Position numbers and translations under genes: made by a program
The notes under the pieces: model-generated
Told to the model about the DNA's origin: nothing
The model's database searches: none
The model's input: only the letters and a program-made list of their open reading frames with translations
Assembly (NCBI RefSeq): GCF_001687365.1
Contig: NZ_LGLV01000010.1
Coordinates: forward strand, 210,999-274,998
Length of the DNA stretch: 64,000 bases
DNA from: Pararhizobium polonicum
GTDB taxonomy: Bacteria > Pseudomonadota > Alphaproteobacteria > Rhizobiales > Rhizobiaceae
Direction of reading: 5' to 3'
Part shown: one piece after another, positions 28,467-37,131 of the stretch
Layout: each line of letters starts with the position of its first letter
How positions within the stretch are numbered: position 1 is the stretch's first letter

Positions 28467-29684
28467 CTACAAAGCCCCGTTTTTCGGCGGCTTCACCCCG
28501 TTCAGGTGATAATTGCCGACGACGTGGGATTTCCAGCGGATCGGATCATGTAGGGTATGGGTCCGGGCATTGCGCCAGTGGCGGTCGAGGTTGAGGCCGA
28601 TGCGGGTGGCCGATGTTCCTGCAAGTTCGAACAGCGTGGTGGCAGCGGCAAGCGCAACCTCCGTCGTCAGCACCTTTGCCGCCGCGACCGATAGCGTGGC
28701 GTCGATGACATGGGCCTCGGTCGGGTCCATCTGCGCGACATCGACCTTGCGGCCGGCCCGTTCGATGATCGCCGCCGCGGCTTCGATCCGGATGGCGATG
28801 TCGCCGATTTTGGCGATGGTCAGCGGGTCGTCCGAGGCGCGCTCGACGCCGGCATCCATCCAGGGGCGGCTCTGGTTTTTCACGAAATCCACGGTTTCGG
28901 CGAAGGCGGCGCGGGCAATGCCGAGGTCGACGCCAGCATGGATGATCTGGCCGACCGAACCGATCGTCGTCGGCCGCTCGAAACCCTTGTGATGGAAGAC
29001 GATGGCGTCGGCGTTGACATAGACGTTGTTGAACACTGTCGTGCCGCTGCCGGTGGTGCGCTGGCCGAAGCCGTCCCAGTCGTCGATGATCTCGACGCCT
29101 TCGGTGCCCTTGGCGACGAAGGACATGGTGAGGTGGTCCTCTGGATCGAGCGCGAACACGGTGATCCAGTCGGCAAACAGCACGCCCGTCGAATAGAATT
29201 TCCGGCCGTTGACGCGGTAGCCCGGTCCTTCAGGGGTGATCCGGGTGTTGTAGTCGCCGACGGTCTTCGTACCGCGTTCGGAAAGCGCGTTGCCGAAGCG
29301 GTCGCCGGCCAGTGCGCGGCCGAAGAAATAGCGCTTCTGCTCCTCGCTGCCATCGACGCGCAGAGCCTCGAGGATATAGAAATGGTTCTGCGGGATCTGG
29401 CCGATCGAGGCATCGGCTTCCGCCAGGATGGCCGTGACCTCGGCCAGCACCGCGTTGGAGACATCCAGCCCGCCATATTCTGCGGGAACGGTGATCGCCA
29501 GCAGTCCCGACCGCGCAATCTCGTCAAGCTCGCTGTAGGGCAGGGTGCGCTCGGCGTCACGGTTGGCGGCGCGGGTCGCAAAATCGGCGGCAAGCGTCCG
29601 GGCGGTCTCGATCGCTTCGAAATCGCTGCGGAGATGATCGGCCGTCTGCCGGATATGAGGCTGGTACTGCAAGAGGGTTTCCAT
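28467..29684 (-). CDS. SfnB-family sulfur acquisition oxidoreductase
   Basis: A 405-residue acyl-CoA-dehydrogenase-fold protein of the SfnB/DszC group. Key phrases are LAITVPAEYGGLDVSNAVLAEV, GQIPQNHFYILEALR, NGRKFYSTGVLFADWITVFA and the family C terminus LDRHWRNARTHTLHDPIRWKSHVVGNYHLNG. SfnB-type proteins are associated with growth on dimethylsulfone and related sulfur sources; the biochemical role is likely flavin-dependent heteroatom oxidation. It is convergent with the DszC-like gene and about 100 bp downstream of the FAD/NAD(P) protein gene, with a copy of the shared AT-rich motif in between. Confidence 0.87.
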   Translation of the reverse strand: METLLQYQPHIRQTADHLRSDFEAIETARTLAADFATRAANRDAERTLPYSELDEIARSGLLAITVPAEYGGLDVSNAVLAEVTAILAEADASIGQIPQNHFYILEALRVDGSEEQKRYFFGRALAGDRFGNALSERGTKTVGDYNTRITPEGPGYRVNGRKFYSTGVLFADWITVFALDPEDHLTMSFVAKGTEGVEIIDDWDGFGQRTTGSGTTVFNNVYVNADAIVFHHKGFERPTTIGSVGQIIHAGVDLGIARAAFAETVDFVKNQSRPWMDAGVERASDDPLTIAKIGDIAIRIEAAAAIIERAGRKVDVAQMDPTEAHVIDATLSVAAAKVLTTEVALAAATTLFELAGTSATRIGLNLDRHWRNARTHTLHDPIRWKSHVVGNYHLNGVKPPKNGAL

Positions 29685-29745
29685 CGCGCGCTCCGATTTT
29701 TTGCACGGACCATGGGTGGAAGAAGTCGAGCGGAAAGATAAGATT

Positions 29746-29759
29746 ATAATTTCTATAGA
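29746..29759 (-). promoter_or_regulatory. Shared AT-rich motif upstream of the SfnB-like gene
   Basis: On the gene strand it reads TCTATAGAAATTAT, 13 of 14 bases as in the system 1 copy, 61 nt before the start codon. Confidence 0.5.
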
Positions 29760-29785
29760 TCGACTGGACTAAGAAAAGTCTTTCC

Positions 29786-31270
29786 TTAAAGCCGGTTTTG
29801 CACCGCCTTTGGTGCCTGCGCCTGCAAACGCCCGGCAATCACCGAGGCGACGAAGGCGGCATGATCCGTCACCTGCGGCAGGCCCATGAGTTCGCCGAAC
29901 GTGCCGCGCGCCAGGGGGCCGGCGATGAGCAGCGAAGGGGTGACGCCCGCGACCGGACCGATGGCTTCGGAATTGCGGGTGCAGGAGAGCCCGAGACCGG
30001 TCGGGTCGAGTTCGAGATAGCCGTTTTCGGAAAGCTCGGCGAGAAAAGGCTGGCTGGCGAGAATGCCGCCATGCCCCGGTCCGGTGGTGACGACGACGGC
30101 GTCGTAGGTTTTCTCGATGGTGTCAGGGCTTCGCCGCAGGCGAAGCGTGCAGTGGATGTCATGGTTTTCGACGCGACTGGCCGCGACGGATCCGGCGAGA
30201 ATGTCGAGGCGTCCTTCGGCTATCGCCTTGTCAAGCGCCGCTTCCACCTGCGGTGCAACGCGGAAACGGTGAACATCCCAATAGGGGCGCAGGTGGCGGA
30301 CGATGCGCTGGCGTTCCACCAGCGGCAGAACCTGCCAGAGCGCCTGACCCTGTGCCCGCACCTGATCGATGACGCCGTGCCAGGTGAGGCCATCCGACGT
30401 GGCCTGCCGGATGGCACTGCGAATGTTTTTCAGAAGTGTCCGCGCCGTGAAGGCCGGATTCGCGAGAAAATCGCCCAGCGGCTCTTGCGGAACAGGCGCG
30501 TGCCCCCGCGACCGCAGCCCGCGGCGCGAGACCGCCGTGATCGGGCCCTTGTGGCCCTTGAGTGCCAGCGATGCGATCACATCGGCCGACGTCAGGCCGT
30601 TGCCGACAACCAGCACCCGGTCTGACGGGCGAATAGCGTCCAGCGCGCCGGCCTTGGTCGGATCCGGTACGAAACGGGGATGATCCTTTAGCAAGGCCTG
30701 AAGCCGGCCCGGCGCCACCGGCGGCGGATGGCTTGTGGCGATGACGACGATATCGGCCAGGGTCTGCGCGCCGTCATGGCCGATGATCGACCAGCGTTGG
30801 CCCTCGCGCCGCAGATGGGCGACAGTGGAGCGGTTATGCCGGACAGTGCCGTTGGCAACAAGCGGCTGCAGCATGGCGTTGATATAATCGCCGAACACGC
30901 TGCGCTGCGGAAAGAGATTGCCGTCCGGCCGCAGGGCATCGGGATCACCGGCTGTTGCCGCCCGTTCCTCGATCCACCGCAGGAACTGATCCGGCTGGTC
31001 GCTGAGCAGGCTCATGCGCGCGGCAGGTACGTTGATGCGGTGGGCGGGCTCGGCCGTGTCGTAGGCGAGCCCCTTGCCGATGCTCTCGCGCGGCTCGAAG
31101 ACGATGATGTCCGGGGCCGGACTTTGACCTGTCTGCGCAAGATTGAAGGCGGTAGCCGCGCCCGAGACGCCGCCGCCGATGATGGCAACCACCGGCCGGT
31201 GGTCGCGCGGCTGAGCGGGTTCTGCGCCCGTGGCAGACAAGGTCATCGGATTGACGATCAATTGGTTCAC
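29786..31270 (-). CDS. FAD/NAD(P)-binding oxidoreductase
   Basis: A 494-residue flavoprotein of the FAD-NAD(P)-binding (HpaM/YcgN-like) family. It has an N-terminal Rossmann motif VVAIIGGGVSGAATAFNLA (residues about 27-45), then FEPRESIGKGLAYDTAEPAHRINVPAARMSL and a second dinucleotide site VLVVGNGLTSADVIASL. GTG is the start, preceded by GAGG; an ATG 24 bp inside is the alternative. It lies next to the SfnB-like gene and has a motif-like GTCTACAGT about 30 bp upstream. It may supply electrons to, or process products of, the monooxygenases, but it is not recognisable as an FMN reductase. Confidence 0.82.
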   Translation of the reverse strand: MNQLIVNPMTLSATGAEPAQPRDHRPVVAIIGGGVSGAATAFNLAQTGQSPAPDIIVFEPRESIGKGLAYDTAEPAHRINVPAARMSLLSDQPDQFLRWIEERAATAGDPDALRPDGNLFPQRSVFGDYINAMLQPLVANGTVRHNRSTVAHLRREGQRWSIIGHDGAQTLADIVVIATSHPPPVAPGRLQALLKDHPRFVPDPTKAGALDAIRPSDRVLVVGNGLTSADVIASLALKGHKGPITAVSRRGLRSRGHAPVPQEPLGDFLANPAFTARTLLKNIRSAIRQATSDGLTWHGVIDQVRAQGQALWQVLPLVERQRIVRHLRPYWDVHRFRVAPQVEAALDKAIAEGRLDILAGSVAASRVENHDIHCTLRLRRSPDTIEKTYDAVVVTTGPGHGGILASQPFLAELSENGYLELDPTGLGLSCTRNSEAIGPVAGVTPSLLIAGPLARGTFGELMGLPQVTDHAAFVASVIAGRLQAQAPKAVQNRL

Positions 31271-31299
31271 GACACCTCACCGCCAGGCCGCTTCGGATA

Positions 31300-31308
31300 G
31301 TCTACAGT
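31300..31308 (-). promoter_or_regulatory. Partial copy of the shared motif upstream of the FAD protein
   Basis: GTCTACAGT on the plus strand matches 7 of 9 bases of the GTCTATAGA core, 30 nt before the GTG start. Weak on its own. Confidence 0.25.
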
Positions 31309-31375
31309 TTTTATCAATATTAAGCGGCGGTCAAGCCCGTAAGTTTTCGTGCTGACGACGGGTGCCGGACCTGCA

Positions 31376-31588
31376 TTAGGATGTCTCGTCCAGGGCCTGA
31401 AGAACCCGCCGCAGCAATTCCTCTTCGTCCCAGACACCATGGCGATATAGCGTCAGCACCAGTGCCGCCACCGGGTCGTTTGCGTCGCTGTCGGCGGATA
31501 TGCCGCGGGCCGCCCGGGCGGCATCGAAGACCCGCTGGCACAGCTCCACATGACGGGGGAGCATCGGCTCGTTGCTCCATTTTTTCAT
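31376..31588 (-). CDS. Small conserved hypothetical protein
   Basis: A 70-residue predicted cytoplasmic, mostly helical protein (MKKWSNEPMLPRHVELCQRVFDAARAARGI ... AALVLTLYRHGVWDEEELLRRVLQALDE). The protein-like composition and conserved feel suggest a real gene; I recall similar small rhizobial proteins without function. It is leftward like its neighbours, 105 bp downstream of the region preceding the FAD gene. No domain recognised. Confidence 0.6.
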   Translation of the reverse strand: MKKWSNEPMLPRHVELCQRVFDAARAARGISADSDANDPVAALVLTLYRHGVWDEEELLRRVLQALDETS

Positions 31589-31767
31589 GCGTCGTCTCCT
31601 GCCGTCTGCTCGGTACGATATGCCTGGTTCCGGCAGGCAGCGACGCGCCCGCAGCGGAAACCGGCAGGGCAGGCGTCTGCCGATGGCGTCCGCATTGCCT
31701 TGGGCGATACGAGTGACGATGGATTGTGGCGGTTTTTCTATCGGTGCGGCTGGCGATCGGGCCGGGA

Positions 31768-31905
31768 TCAGGCAGGCCCCGTGACCGCGGCTGGATCCAG
31801 CATCGGCACGGTGGCGTTCAGATCATTGCGGGCATATTTGATGGCAAGGATGCTCAGAATGGAACCGACGATCACGAAGACAACGGCGCGCATGGTTATC
31901 TGCAT
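31768..31905 (-). CDS. 45-residue single-pass membrane protein
   Basis: Reading the minus strand from the ATG at 31905 gives a 45-residue protein: a short N terminus MQITMR, one hydrophobic helix (AVVFVIVGSILSILAI, residues 7-22), a positive KYAR border and a polar tail ending AAVTGPA. AGGAAAAAG lies upstream of the ATG at ribosome-site distance. The positive-inside pattern argues it is genuine. Function unknown; no homologue recognised. Confidence 0.5.
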   Translation of the reverse strand: MQITMRAVVFVIVGSILSILAIKYARNDLNATVPMLDPAAVTGPA

Positions 31906-32062
31906 TGCACTTTTTCCTGTTTAAGCATCCGTGCAAACGTGCAGATCGCCAGGTTGTTCCAAAGGGTGATTGCAATGCATGCGCTCCGTGTCCGGGACGA
32001 ACGCTTTGGCTTCCGCTGGTGCTATACAGCGAAATGCGTGGTGATTCGATGGCTGAACGGAT

Positions 32063-32383
32063 TTAAAACGAACCGCTGAGACCGGCATGGGCAAGCAGGC
32101 ATGCGACGGCCAATGTCAGGCGCGCCGGCGAGCCAAGACGCGAGCGATCGCCGGCTACGGCAAACAGCAGCCCAAGCGCGACGATCGTTCCGCCGATGCC
32201 TGGGCTATTGCCGCTGAACGCCATGGCCATCGCCGACAGGTTGACGGTGCTGGCAAGGGTCGTGGCGGGCGACAGAAGAACGGTCCGGTCCGTCGCCTGC
32301 GAGAAGATTTGCCGGAACCGGTGCCAGCTGAAGCCGATGGCAAGGCTGAGGGCCAGTGCGGAGATGAGATCCATCGGCATCAT
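32063..32383 (-). CDS. Small hypothetical inner-membrane protein
   Basis: A 106-residue hydrophobic protein with about three predicted membrane helices (LISALALSLAIGF; IGGTIVALGLLFAVAG; LTLAVACLLAHAGL). The start overlaps the cysG stop by 4 bp (ATGA), so it is translationally coupled to the nitrate operon and is its last gene. No family recognised; a role in nitrate or siroheme metabolism would be guesswork. Confidence 0.6.
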   Translation of the reverse strand: MMPMDLISALALSLAIGFSWHRFRQIFSQATDRTVLLSPATTLASTVNLSAMAMAFSGNSPGIGGTIVALGLLFAVAGDRSRLGSPARLTLAVACLLAHAGLSGSF

Positions 32384-33882
32384 ATCGCCCGGGCTTGAGG
32401 GTGGCCGTATTCCAGCTTGGCTTCGTCTGCCGTTTGCGTGCTCGATCGCGCCTGCGAAAAGGCCCGGCCGACACCGATCAGGATCGGGTTGTCGACACCG
32501 ATTTCTTCGACGGCCTCTGCAAGGTCATGCAGCGTGCCGATCCAGCGCTTTTCATTGTTGCGCGTGACTGCGCTCATGATGACTGCTGGCGTCTCGCTCT
32601 TCATACCCGCGGCCAGAAGCCTGGCGCGAATCTGCCCCGCGGTGCGGCCGCCCATGTAGAAGATCGTCGTGGTGCGGGGCTCGGCAAGGTTCTGCCAGTC
32701 GAGGTCGGTGGGAAGATCGCCAAGGCGGGAATGGCCGGTAACGAAGCGCACCGCCTGCGCGTGGTCGCGGTGCGTCAGCGAGACGCCGAGCCTTGCGGCC
32801 ATGGCGCTGGCGGAGGTAATGCCCGGCACGATATCGACGGGGATGCCTTCCTGTTCGAGACAGGCGATTTCCTCGCCGGCACGGCCGAAGATCATCGGGT
32901 CGCCGGATTTGAGCCGAACGACGCGCTTACCGGCCTTGGCCAGCGCCACCATCGTGGCGTTGATGTCTTCCTGCTTGCAGCTCGTCCGGCCACCGCGCTT
33001 TCCCACCAGCATGCGCTTTGCCTCGCGGCGGGCCAGCTCCAGCACCTCGTCGGAAACCAGATCGTCGAACAGGATGACGTCGGCGGCCTGCAGCGCGCGC
33101 ACGGCCTTCAATGTCAGCAGTTCCGCATCGCCGGGACCGGCGCCGACGAGGGTCACGCGGCCGATGGACGATTTTGCGTTTTCACCAATGCGTCCGGCAT
33201 CGGAGATCAGATCGGATTCTGTGTCCGTTTCGGGGGACGCGCCAAATGCGCGATCGACGAAATTTTCCCAGAAGGCCCGCCTTGGCGCACCGGGGCTTAT
33301 CTTCTCATTGACCCTGTCGCGAATGGAATGCGCCAGCGCGGCCCAGGATTTCAGCGACGGCGGCAGCAGCGTTTCGATGCGGCGGCGGATGGCCTGGGCG
33401 AGGATCGGGGCTGCGCCGTCGGTGGAGATGGCGACGACGACGGGGGAGCGGTTGACGATCGAGCCGAACTGGAACTGGCAGTATCTCGGTTTGTCGATGA
33501 CGTTGACCGGGACGCCAGCCTTGCAGGCGGCATCGAAGAAGTCTGCTGCGGCCTCTTCGTCCGCACAGTCGGCGATCGCGATGGCTGTCTTTTCGAACGT
33601 GGCAGCGTTCCATTCATGAGGGTGATGGACGAACCGGCCATTTTCGGATTCCGAACCCTGACGGATAAGATTGCCAAACGTCTCGCTCAAGTCTTCCGCA
33701 TAGACATGGACCTCGGCGCCGCAGGCGGCCAGCAGTTCAGCCTTCCAGGCGGCTGCGTCCGATCCGCCGGCGACAACGGCACGTTTTCCGTCGAGTGCCC
33801 AGAAGACCGGCAGTTTGGCAAGCGGTGCCATGCGGGCAGGGGTGGTGGTTCGGTCACTCGGCAGCAGCTGCAAGACATCCAT
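32380..33882 (-). CDS. cysG: Siroheme synthase CysG
   Basis: A 500-residue fusion enzyme. The N-terminal half is precorrin-2 dehydrogenase / sirohydrochlorin ferrochelatase (KRAVVAGGSDAAAWKAELLAACGAEVHVYA; RYCQFQFGSIVNRSPVVVAISTDGAAPILAQAIRRRIE). The C-terminal half, from about residue 230, is uroporphyrinogen-III C-methyltransferase (VTLVGAGPGDAELLTLKAVRALQAADVILFDDLV; VVRLKSGDPMIFGRAGEE; GITSASAMAARLGVSLTHRD). It makes siroheme, the cofactor of NirB encoded upstream in the same operon. The ATG at 33882 lies inside the nasA end (29-bp overlap) with GGGGG upstream. The N terminus is about 17 residues longer than usual; Met18 is a possible internal start. Confidence 0.95.
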   Translation of the reverse strand: MDVLQLLPSDRTTTPARMAPLAKLPVFWALDGKRAVVAGGSDAAAWKAELLAACGAEVHVYAEDLSETFGNLIRQGSESENGRFVHHPHEWNAATFEKTAIAIADCADEEAAADFFDAACKAGVPVNVIDKPRYCQFQFGSIVNRSPVVVAISTDGAAPILAQAIRRRIETLLPPSLKSWAALAHSIRDRVNEKISPGAPRRAFWENFVDRAFGASPETDTESDLISDAGRIGENAKSSIGRVTLVGAGPGDAELLTLKAVRALQAADVILFDDLVSDEVLELARREAKRMLVGKRGGRTSCKQEDINATMVALAKAGKRVVRLKSGDPMIFGRAGEEIACLEQEGIPVDIVPGITSASAMAARLGVSLTHRDHAQAVRFVTGHSRLGDLPTDLDWQNLAEPRTTTIFYMGGRTAGQIRARLLAAGMKSETPAVIMSAVTRNNEKRWIGTLHDLAEAVEEIGVDNPILIGVGRAFSQARSSTQTADEAKLEYGHPQARAI

Positions 33883-36511
33883 CGATGATCCCCCTGATTT
33901 CCGCGCGGCACGAGCCGCAATTGGTTCCGGCGTTCAAGTCTTTGCCGACCGCTTCGACGCTGTGACACCCACCGCGCACAGCCGCGACGATCTGGTTGAC
34001 GCCGACGCCGAAGCAGGAGCAGACGGTGGCGCCCGGGTCCATGCGGCCGGCGCCGGGGCGTCCGGCAACGACGGCGAAGCGTCTGGCGAGCTCGGTATGT
34101 CGGACGGTGAGCTGCTCGATCGCCCAGTTGCGGGCGACGGCGACGGGCCGGCGGGCGAGGAAAAAAGCTGCGAGCAGCCGCTCGCCGTCGAAGAAGGCGA
34201 GGCGCAGGTCGCCGGATTGCGCGTCCGCATAGCCGAGCGGTTCGATATGATCTGGAATGCCGAAATGAGTGCGGCACCATGCGGTCCAGCTGTCCGGTGC
34301 CGCATCGAAGGCGAGTTCCAAGCGCCAACCGCTGGCTGCTTTTGCCAGAGCCCAGTAAACGCTGTCGAGGTTTTGCGGCTTGGCGAAGGAGACGGCAAAA
34401 CCATAGCTTTCCACCTTCAGCGGCCGGGCAGCGACGGCGACATTCTTCGAGGCCGGCTGTCCGGAAATCGGATCGGTGAGCGGCGCAACGACGGCGTCGA
34501 TGCGTGCCTTGGCGGCGAACTGGTCATTCCAGTGCATCGGCACGAACAGGCTGCCGCGCGCCTGCCGGTCGGTGACGAGGGCGCGCACCACGGCTTTGCC
34601 ATAGGGGCTTTCGATCTCGACGAGACCTGCGCTGGCAACGCCGATCTCCATGGCGTCACGCGGGTGGATTTCGGCGAAGGGCTCGGCGATATGGGCGGAG
34701 AGCCGGGCGCTTTTGCCGGTCCGCGTCATCGTGTGCCACTGGTCGCGGATGCGGCCGGTGTTGAGTGTCAGCGGGAAATCCGTGCTGGTCCGGTCTGAGA
34801 CAGGCACCTCGACGGCAATGAAGCGGGCCTTGCGATCGGCATGAAAAAAGCCGCCTTCACCGAAGAAGCGCGTGATCTGCGCTTGTGTGTTTTCCGATTG
34901 CGGCCATTGAAACGGTGTCAGTGCATCATAGGCATCGGCATCGATCTGCCGGTGGGCGCCGATATCGAAATCGCGGCTGCCGTTGTTTTCGAACGCCGAA
35001 AGCCCGGCATGTTCTGCAAAGACATCCGCTGCGGACGGAAAGGAAAATTCGCCTGCAAAGCCCATGCGGCGCCCGACTTCGGCCATCTGCCACCAGTCGG
35101 CCTTGGCCTCGCCGGGCGCTTTGAGGAAGGCGCGCTGGCGGGAGATGCGGCGCTCGGAATTGGTGACCGTGCCGTCCTTTTCACCCCAGCCGAGCGAAGG
35201 CAGGAGAACATGAGCATATTGCGTCGTGTCGGTTTCCTGCAGGACATCAGACACGACGACGAAAGGACAGGCCGCAATCGCGGCAGCGACCGCATCGGCG
35301 TCCGGCATCGAGACGACCGGGTTGGTGGCCATGATCCAGAGCGCCTTGATCCGGCCGTCGGCGACGGCTCGGAACATGTCGACGGCCTTCAGGCCGGGCT
35401 TGCGAGCGATATCAGGCGATTGCCAGAAGCGCTGGACGCGGTCGCAGTCCTCGGGATTTTCGATGGCCATGTGGGCCGCCAGCATATTGGCAAGGCCGCC
35501 AACCTCGCGTCCGCCCATGGCGTTCGGCTGGCCGGTCAGCGAAAACGGCCCCATGCCCGGACGGCCGATGCGGCTGGTTGCCAGGTGACAGTTGATGATG
35601 GCGTTGACCTTGTCGGTGCCGGAAGCGGACTGGTTGACGCCCTGGCTGTAGCAGGTGACGACCTTTTCGGTTTCCTCGAACAGGCGGAAGAACTGCCGCA
35701 ACTGCATGGAGGGCAGGCCGGTTAATTCCATCAGGTCCGCGATGCTGAGGGCCGAGGCGGACGCAAAGGCCTCTGCGAAACCATTGGTGTGCGTGCCGAT
35801 GTAGTTCTGATCGATCGCGGCAGTACCCGCGAGGTGAGCCAGCAGGCCCATGAAAAGCGCCACGTCGCCATCCGGGCGGATCGCCAGATGCAGGTCGGCG
35901 ATATCGGCCGTCATCGTCCGGCGCGGGTCGATGACGACGACCTTCATGCTTGGCCGGGCGGCCTTGGCGGCGGCGAGGCGCTGGTAGATCACCGGATGGC
36001 ACCACGCGAGATTGGAGCCGGTGAGGATGACGAGATCGGCACGCTCGATATCCTCGTAGGTGCCGGGAACGGTATCGGCGCCGAAAGCGCGTTTGTGTCC
36101 GGCAACGGAGGAGGACATGCAGAGGCGCGAATTGGTGTCGATATTGGCGGAGCCGATGAAGCCTTTCATCAGCTTGTTGGCGATATAATAGTCCTCCGTC
36201 AGCAACTGGCCGGAGACGTAGAAGGCCACGGAATCCGGGCCATGTTCTGCGATGGTTTGCGAGAAGCGGGCGGCGACGAGGTCGAGCGCCTCATCCCAGT
36301 TCGCCCGTTCTCCGTTGATCTGCGGATGAAGAACCCGGCCGTCGAGATCGATGGTTTCGGCGAGCGCCGAGCCCTTGGAACACAGCCGCCCGAAATTGGC
36401 CGGATGGTCGGGATCGCCCTTGACGCTGACTGCGCCGGTGTCGTCGATTTTGGCGATGACGCCGCAACCGACGCCGCAATAGGGGCAGGTGGTCCTGGTT
36501 TCAGTGGACAT
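33854..36511 (-). CDS. nasA: Assimilatory nitrate reductase catalytic subunit
   Basis: An 885-residue molybdopterin (bis-MGD) oxidoreductase. The N-terminal [4Fe-4S] ligands are CPYCGVGC...CSKG, followed by LCMSSSVAGHKRAFGADTVPG and the molydopterin dinucleotide-binding C-terminal domain (LTLNTGRIRDQWHTMTRTGKSARL). The last about 60 residues form a BFD-like [2Fe-2S] domain with CSCFGVGV...CGSC, typical of NADH-linked NasA types. It reduces nitrate to nitrite in the cytoplasm. The ATG at 36511 has a strong GGAGG site; a longer frame upstream enters the repeat region. It is coupled to cysG by overlap. Confidence 0.96.
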   Translation of the reverse strand: MSTETRTTCPYCGVGCGVIAKIDDTGAVSVKGDPDHPANFGRLCSKGSALAETIDLDGRVLHPQINGERANWDEALDLVAARFSQTIAEHGPDSVAFYVSGQLLTEDYYIANKLMKGFIGSANIDTNSRLCMSSSVAGHKRAFGADTVPGTYEDIERADLVILTGSNLAWCHPVIYQRLAAAKAARPSMKVVVIDPRRTMTADIADLHLAIRPDGDVALFMGLLAHLAGTAAIDQNYIGTHTNGFAEAFASASALSIADLMELTGLPSMQLRQFFRLFEETEKVVTCYSQGVNQSASGTDKVNAIINCHLATSRIGRPGMGPFSLTGQPNAMGGREVGGLANMLAAHMAIENPEDCDRVQRFWQSPDIARKPGLKAVDMFRAVADGRIKALWIMATNPVVSMPDADAVAAAIAACPFVVVSDVLQETDTTQYAHVLLPSLGWGEKDGTVTNSERRISRQRAFLKAPGEAKADWWQMAEVGRRMGFAGEFSFPSAADVFAEHAGLSAFENNGSRDFDIGAHRQIDADAYDALTPFQWPQSENTQAQITRFFGEGGFFHADRKARFIAVEVPVSDRTSTDFPLTLNTGRIRDQWHTMTRTGKSARLSAHIAEPFAEIHPRDAMEIGVASAGLVEIESPYGKAVVRALVTDRQARGSLFVPMHWNDQFAAKARIDAVVAPLTDPISGQPASKNVAVAARPLKVESYGFAVSFAKPQNLDSVYWALAKAASGWRLELAFDAAPDSWTAWCRTHFGIPDHIEPLGYADAQSGDLRLAFFDGERLLAAFFLARRPVAVARNWAIEQLTVRHTELARRFAVVAGRPGAGRMDPGATVCSCFGVGVNQIVAAVRGGCHSVEAVGKDLNAGTNCGSCRAEIRGIIDGCLAAAAE

Positions 36512-36547
36512 GAGCGTGCCTCCACTGGCTCCGGCATTCGTTGCAAC

Positions 36548-36736
36548 CACCCCCCTCTGTCAGCTTTGCTGACATCTCCCCCTCAAGGGGGGAGATCGGG
36601 AGCCTGCCGCGCCGTTCGTGTCCTCCAACCGCAACGCGCATCTTCCAGACGCTAAAATTGCTGTACGAGGCAGCGGCATATGCCGTCCGATCTCCCCCCT
36701 TGAGGGGGAGATGTCCCGAAGGGACAGAGGGGGGTG
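36548..36736. repeat. Inverted pair of palindromic intergenic repeats between nirD and nasA
   Basis: Two near-identical arms of about 50 bp in opposite orientation (36548-36598 and 36688-36736) flank about 90 bp. Each arm has two internal hairpins, one around CTCCCCCTCAAGGGGGG and one of variable sequence but conserved pairing (CAGCTTTGCTG in one, CCCTTCGGG in the other). The structure is that of a rhizobial MITE/RIME-like element. It lies inside the nitrate operon. Confidence 0.75.
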
Positions 36737-36754
36737 TTCCTTGCTCCATCGCTG

Positions 36755-37084
36755 CTATTCCGCCGCCATCATCAGGCTTTCGAGCGCGATGGAGAGCGCA
36801 CCATTGTCATTGCGCACCGGGATCGTCCGCACTTCTCCCTCGTCGGCACCCAGCGCCTTGCCGGTTTCCAGCGAAATCACCCAGTTGTGCAGCGGGCAGG
36901 TGACGGCCGTTCCGTGAACGATGCCCTGGCTCAGCGGTCCGCCCTTGTGGGGGCAGTGATCCTCAATGGCGAAGACTTCGTTTTCGGCCGTGCGAAAGAC
37001 GGCGATCTTGCCTTGCTGCGTCTTCACGCAGCGCGCGCCGCGCAACGGGATGTCGGAGATATCGCCGATTGCGATCCAGTTCAT
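36755..37084 (-). CDS. nirD: Nitrite reductase small subunit NirD
   Basis: A 109-residue Rieske-fold protein. The residues DHCPHKGGPLSQG and VTCPLHNWVISLETG give the C-x-H ... C-x2-H set, so a [2Fe-2S] cluster may bind; enterobacterial NirD lacks these ligands. It partners NirB in NADH-dependent reduction of nitrite to ammonium. The ATG at 37084 follows AAAGGGAACG. It is separated from nirB by a 169-bp gap occupied by a palindromic repeat pair. Confidence 0.93.
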   Translation of the reverse strand: MNWIAIGDISDIPLRGARCVKTQQGKIAVFRTAENEVFAIEDHCPHKGGPLSQGIVHGTAVTCPLHNWVISLETGKALGADEGEVRTIPVRNDNGALSIALESLMMAAE

Positions 37085-37131
37085 GTGTTCGTTCCCTTTA
37101 CTCTCTGAATATGCGGCGGCATCGGTTCCTT

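Noticed and set aside
26836..29684. The two acyl-CoA-dehydrogenase-fold genes as beta-oxidation enzymes
   Set aside because: Their C-terminal FWRNxRTHTLHDP-type motif and the neighbouring monooxygenase and importers place them in the DszC/SfnB group.
29760..29775. TauR-type box CTGGACTAA near the SfnB-like gene
   Set aside because: Only one copy is present, TauR sites are direct repeats, and no tauR-like gene is seen.
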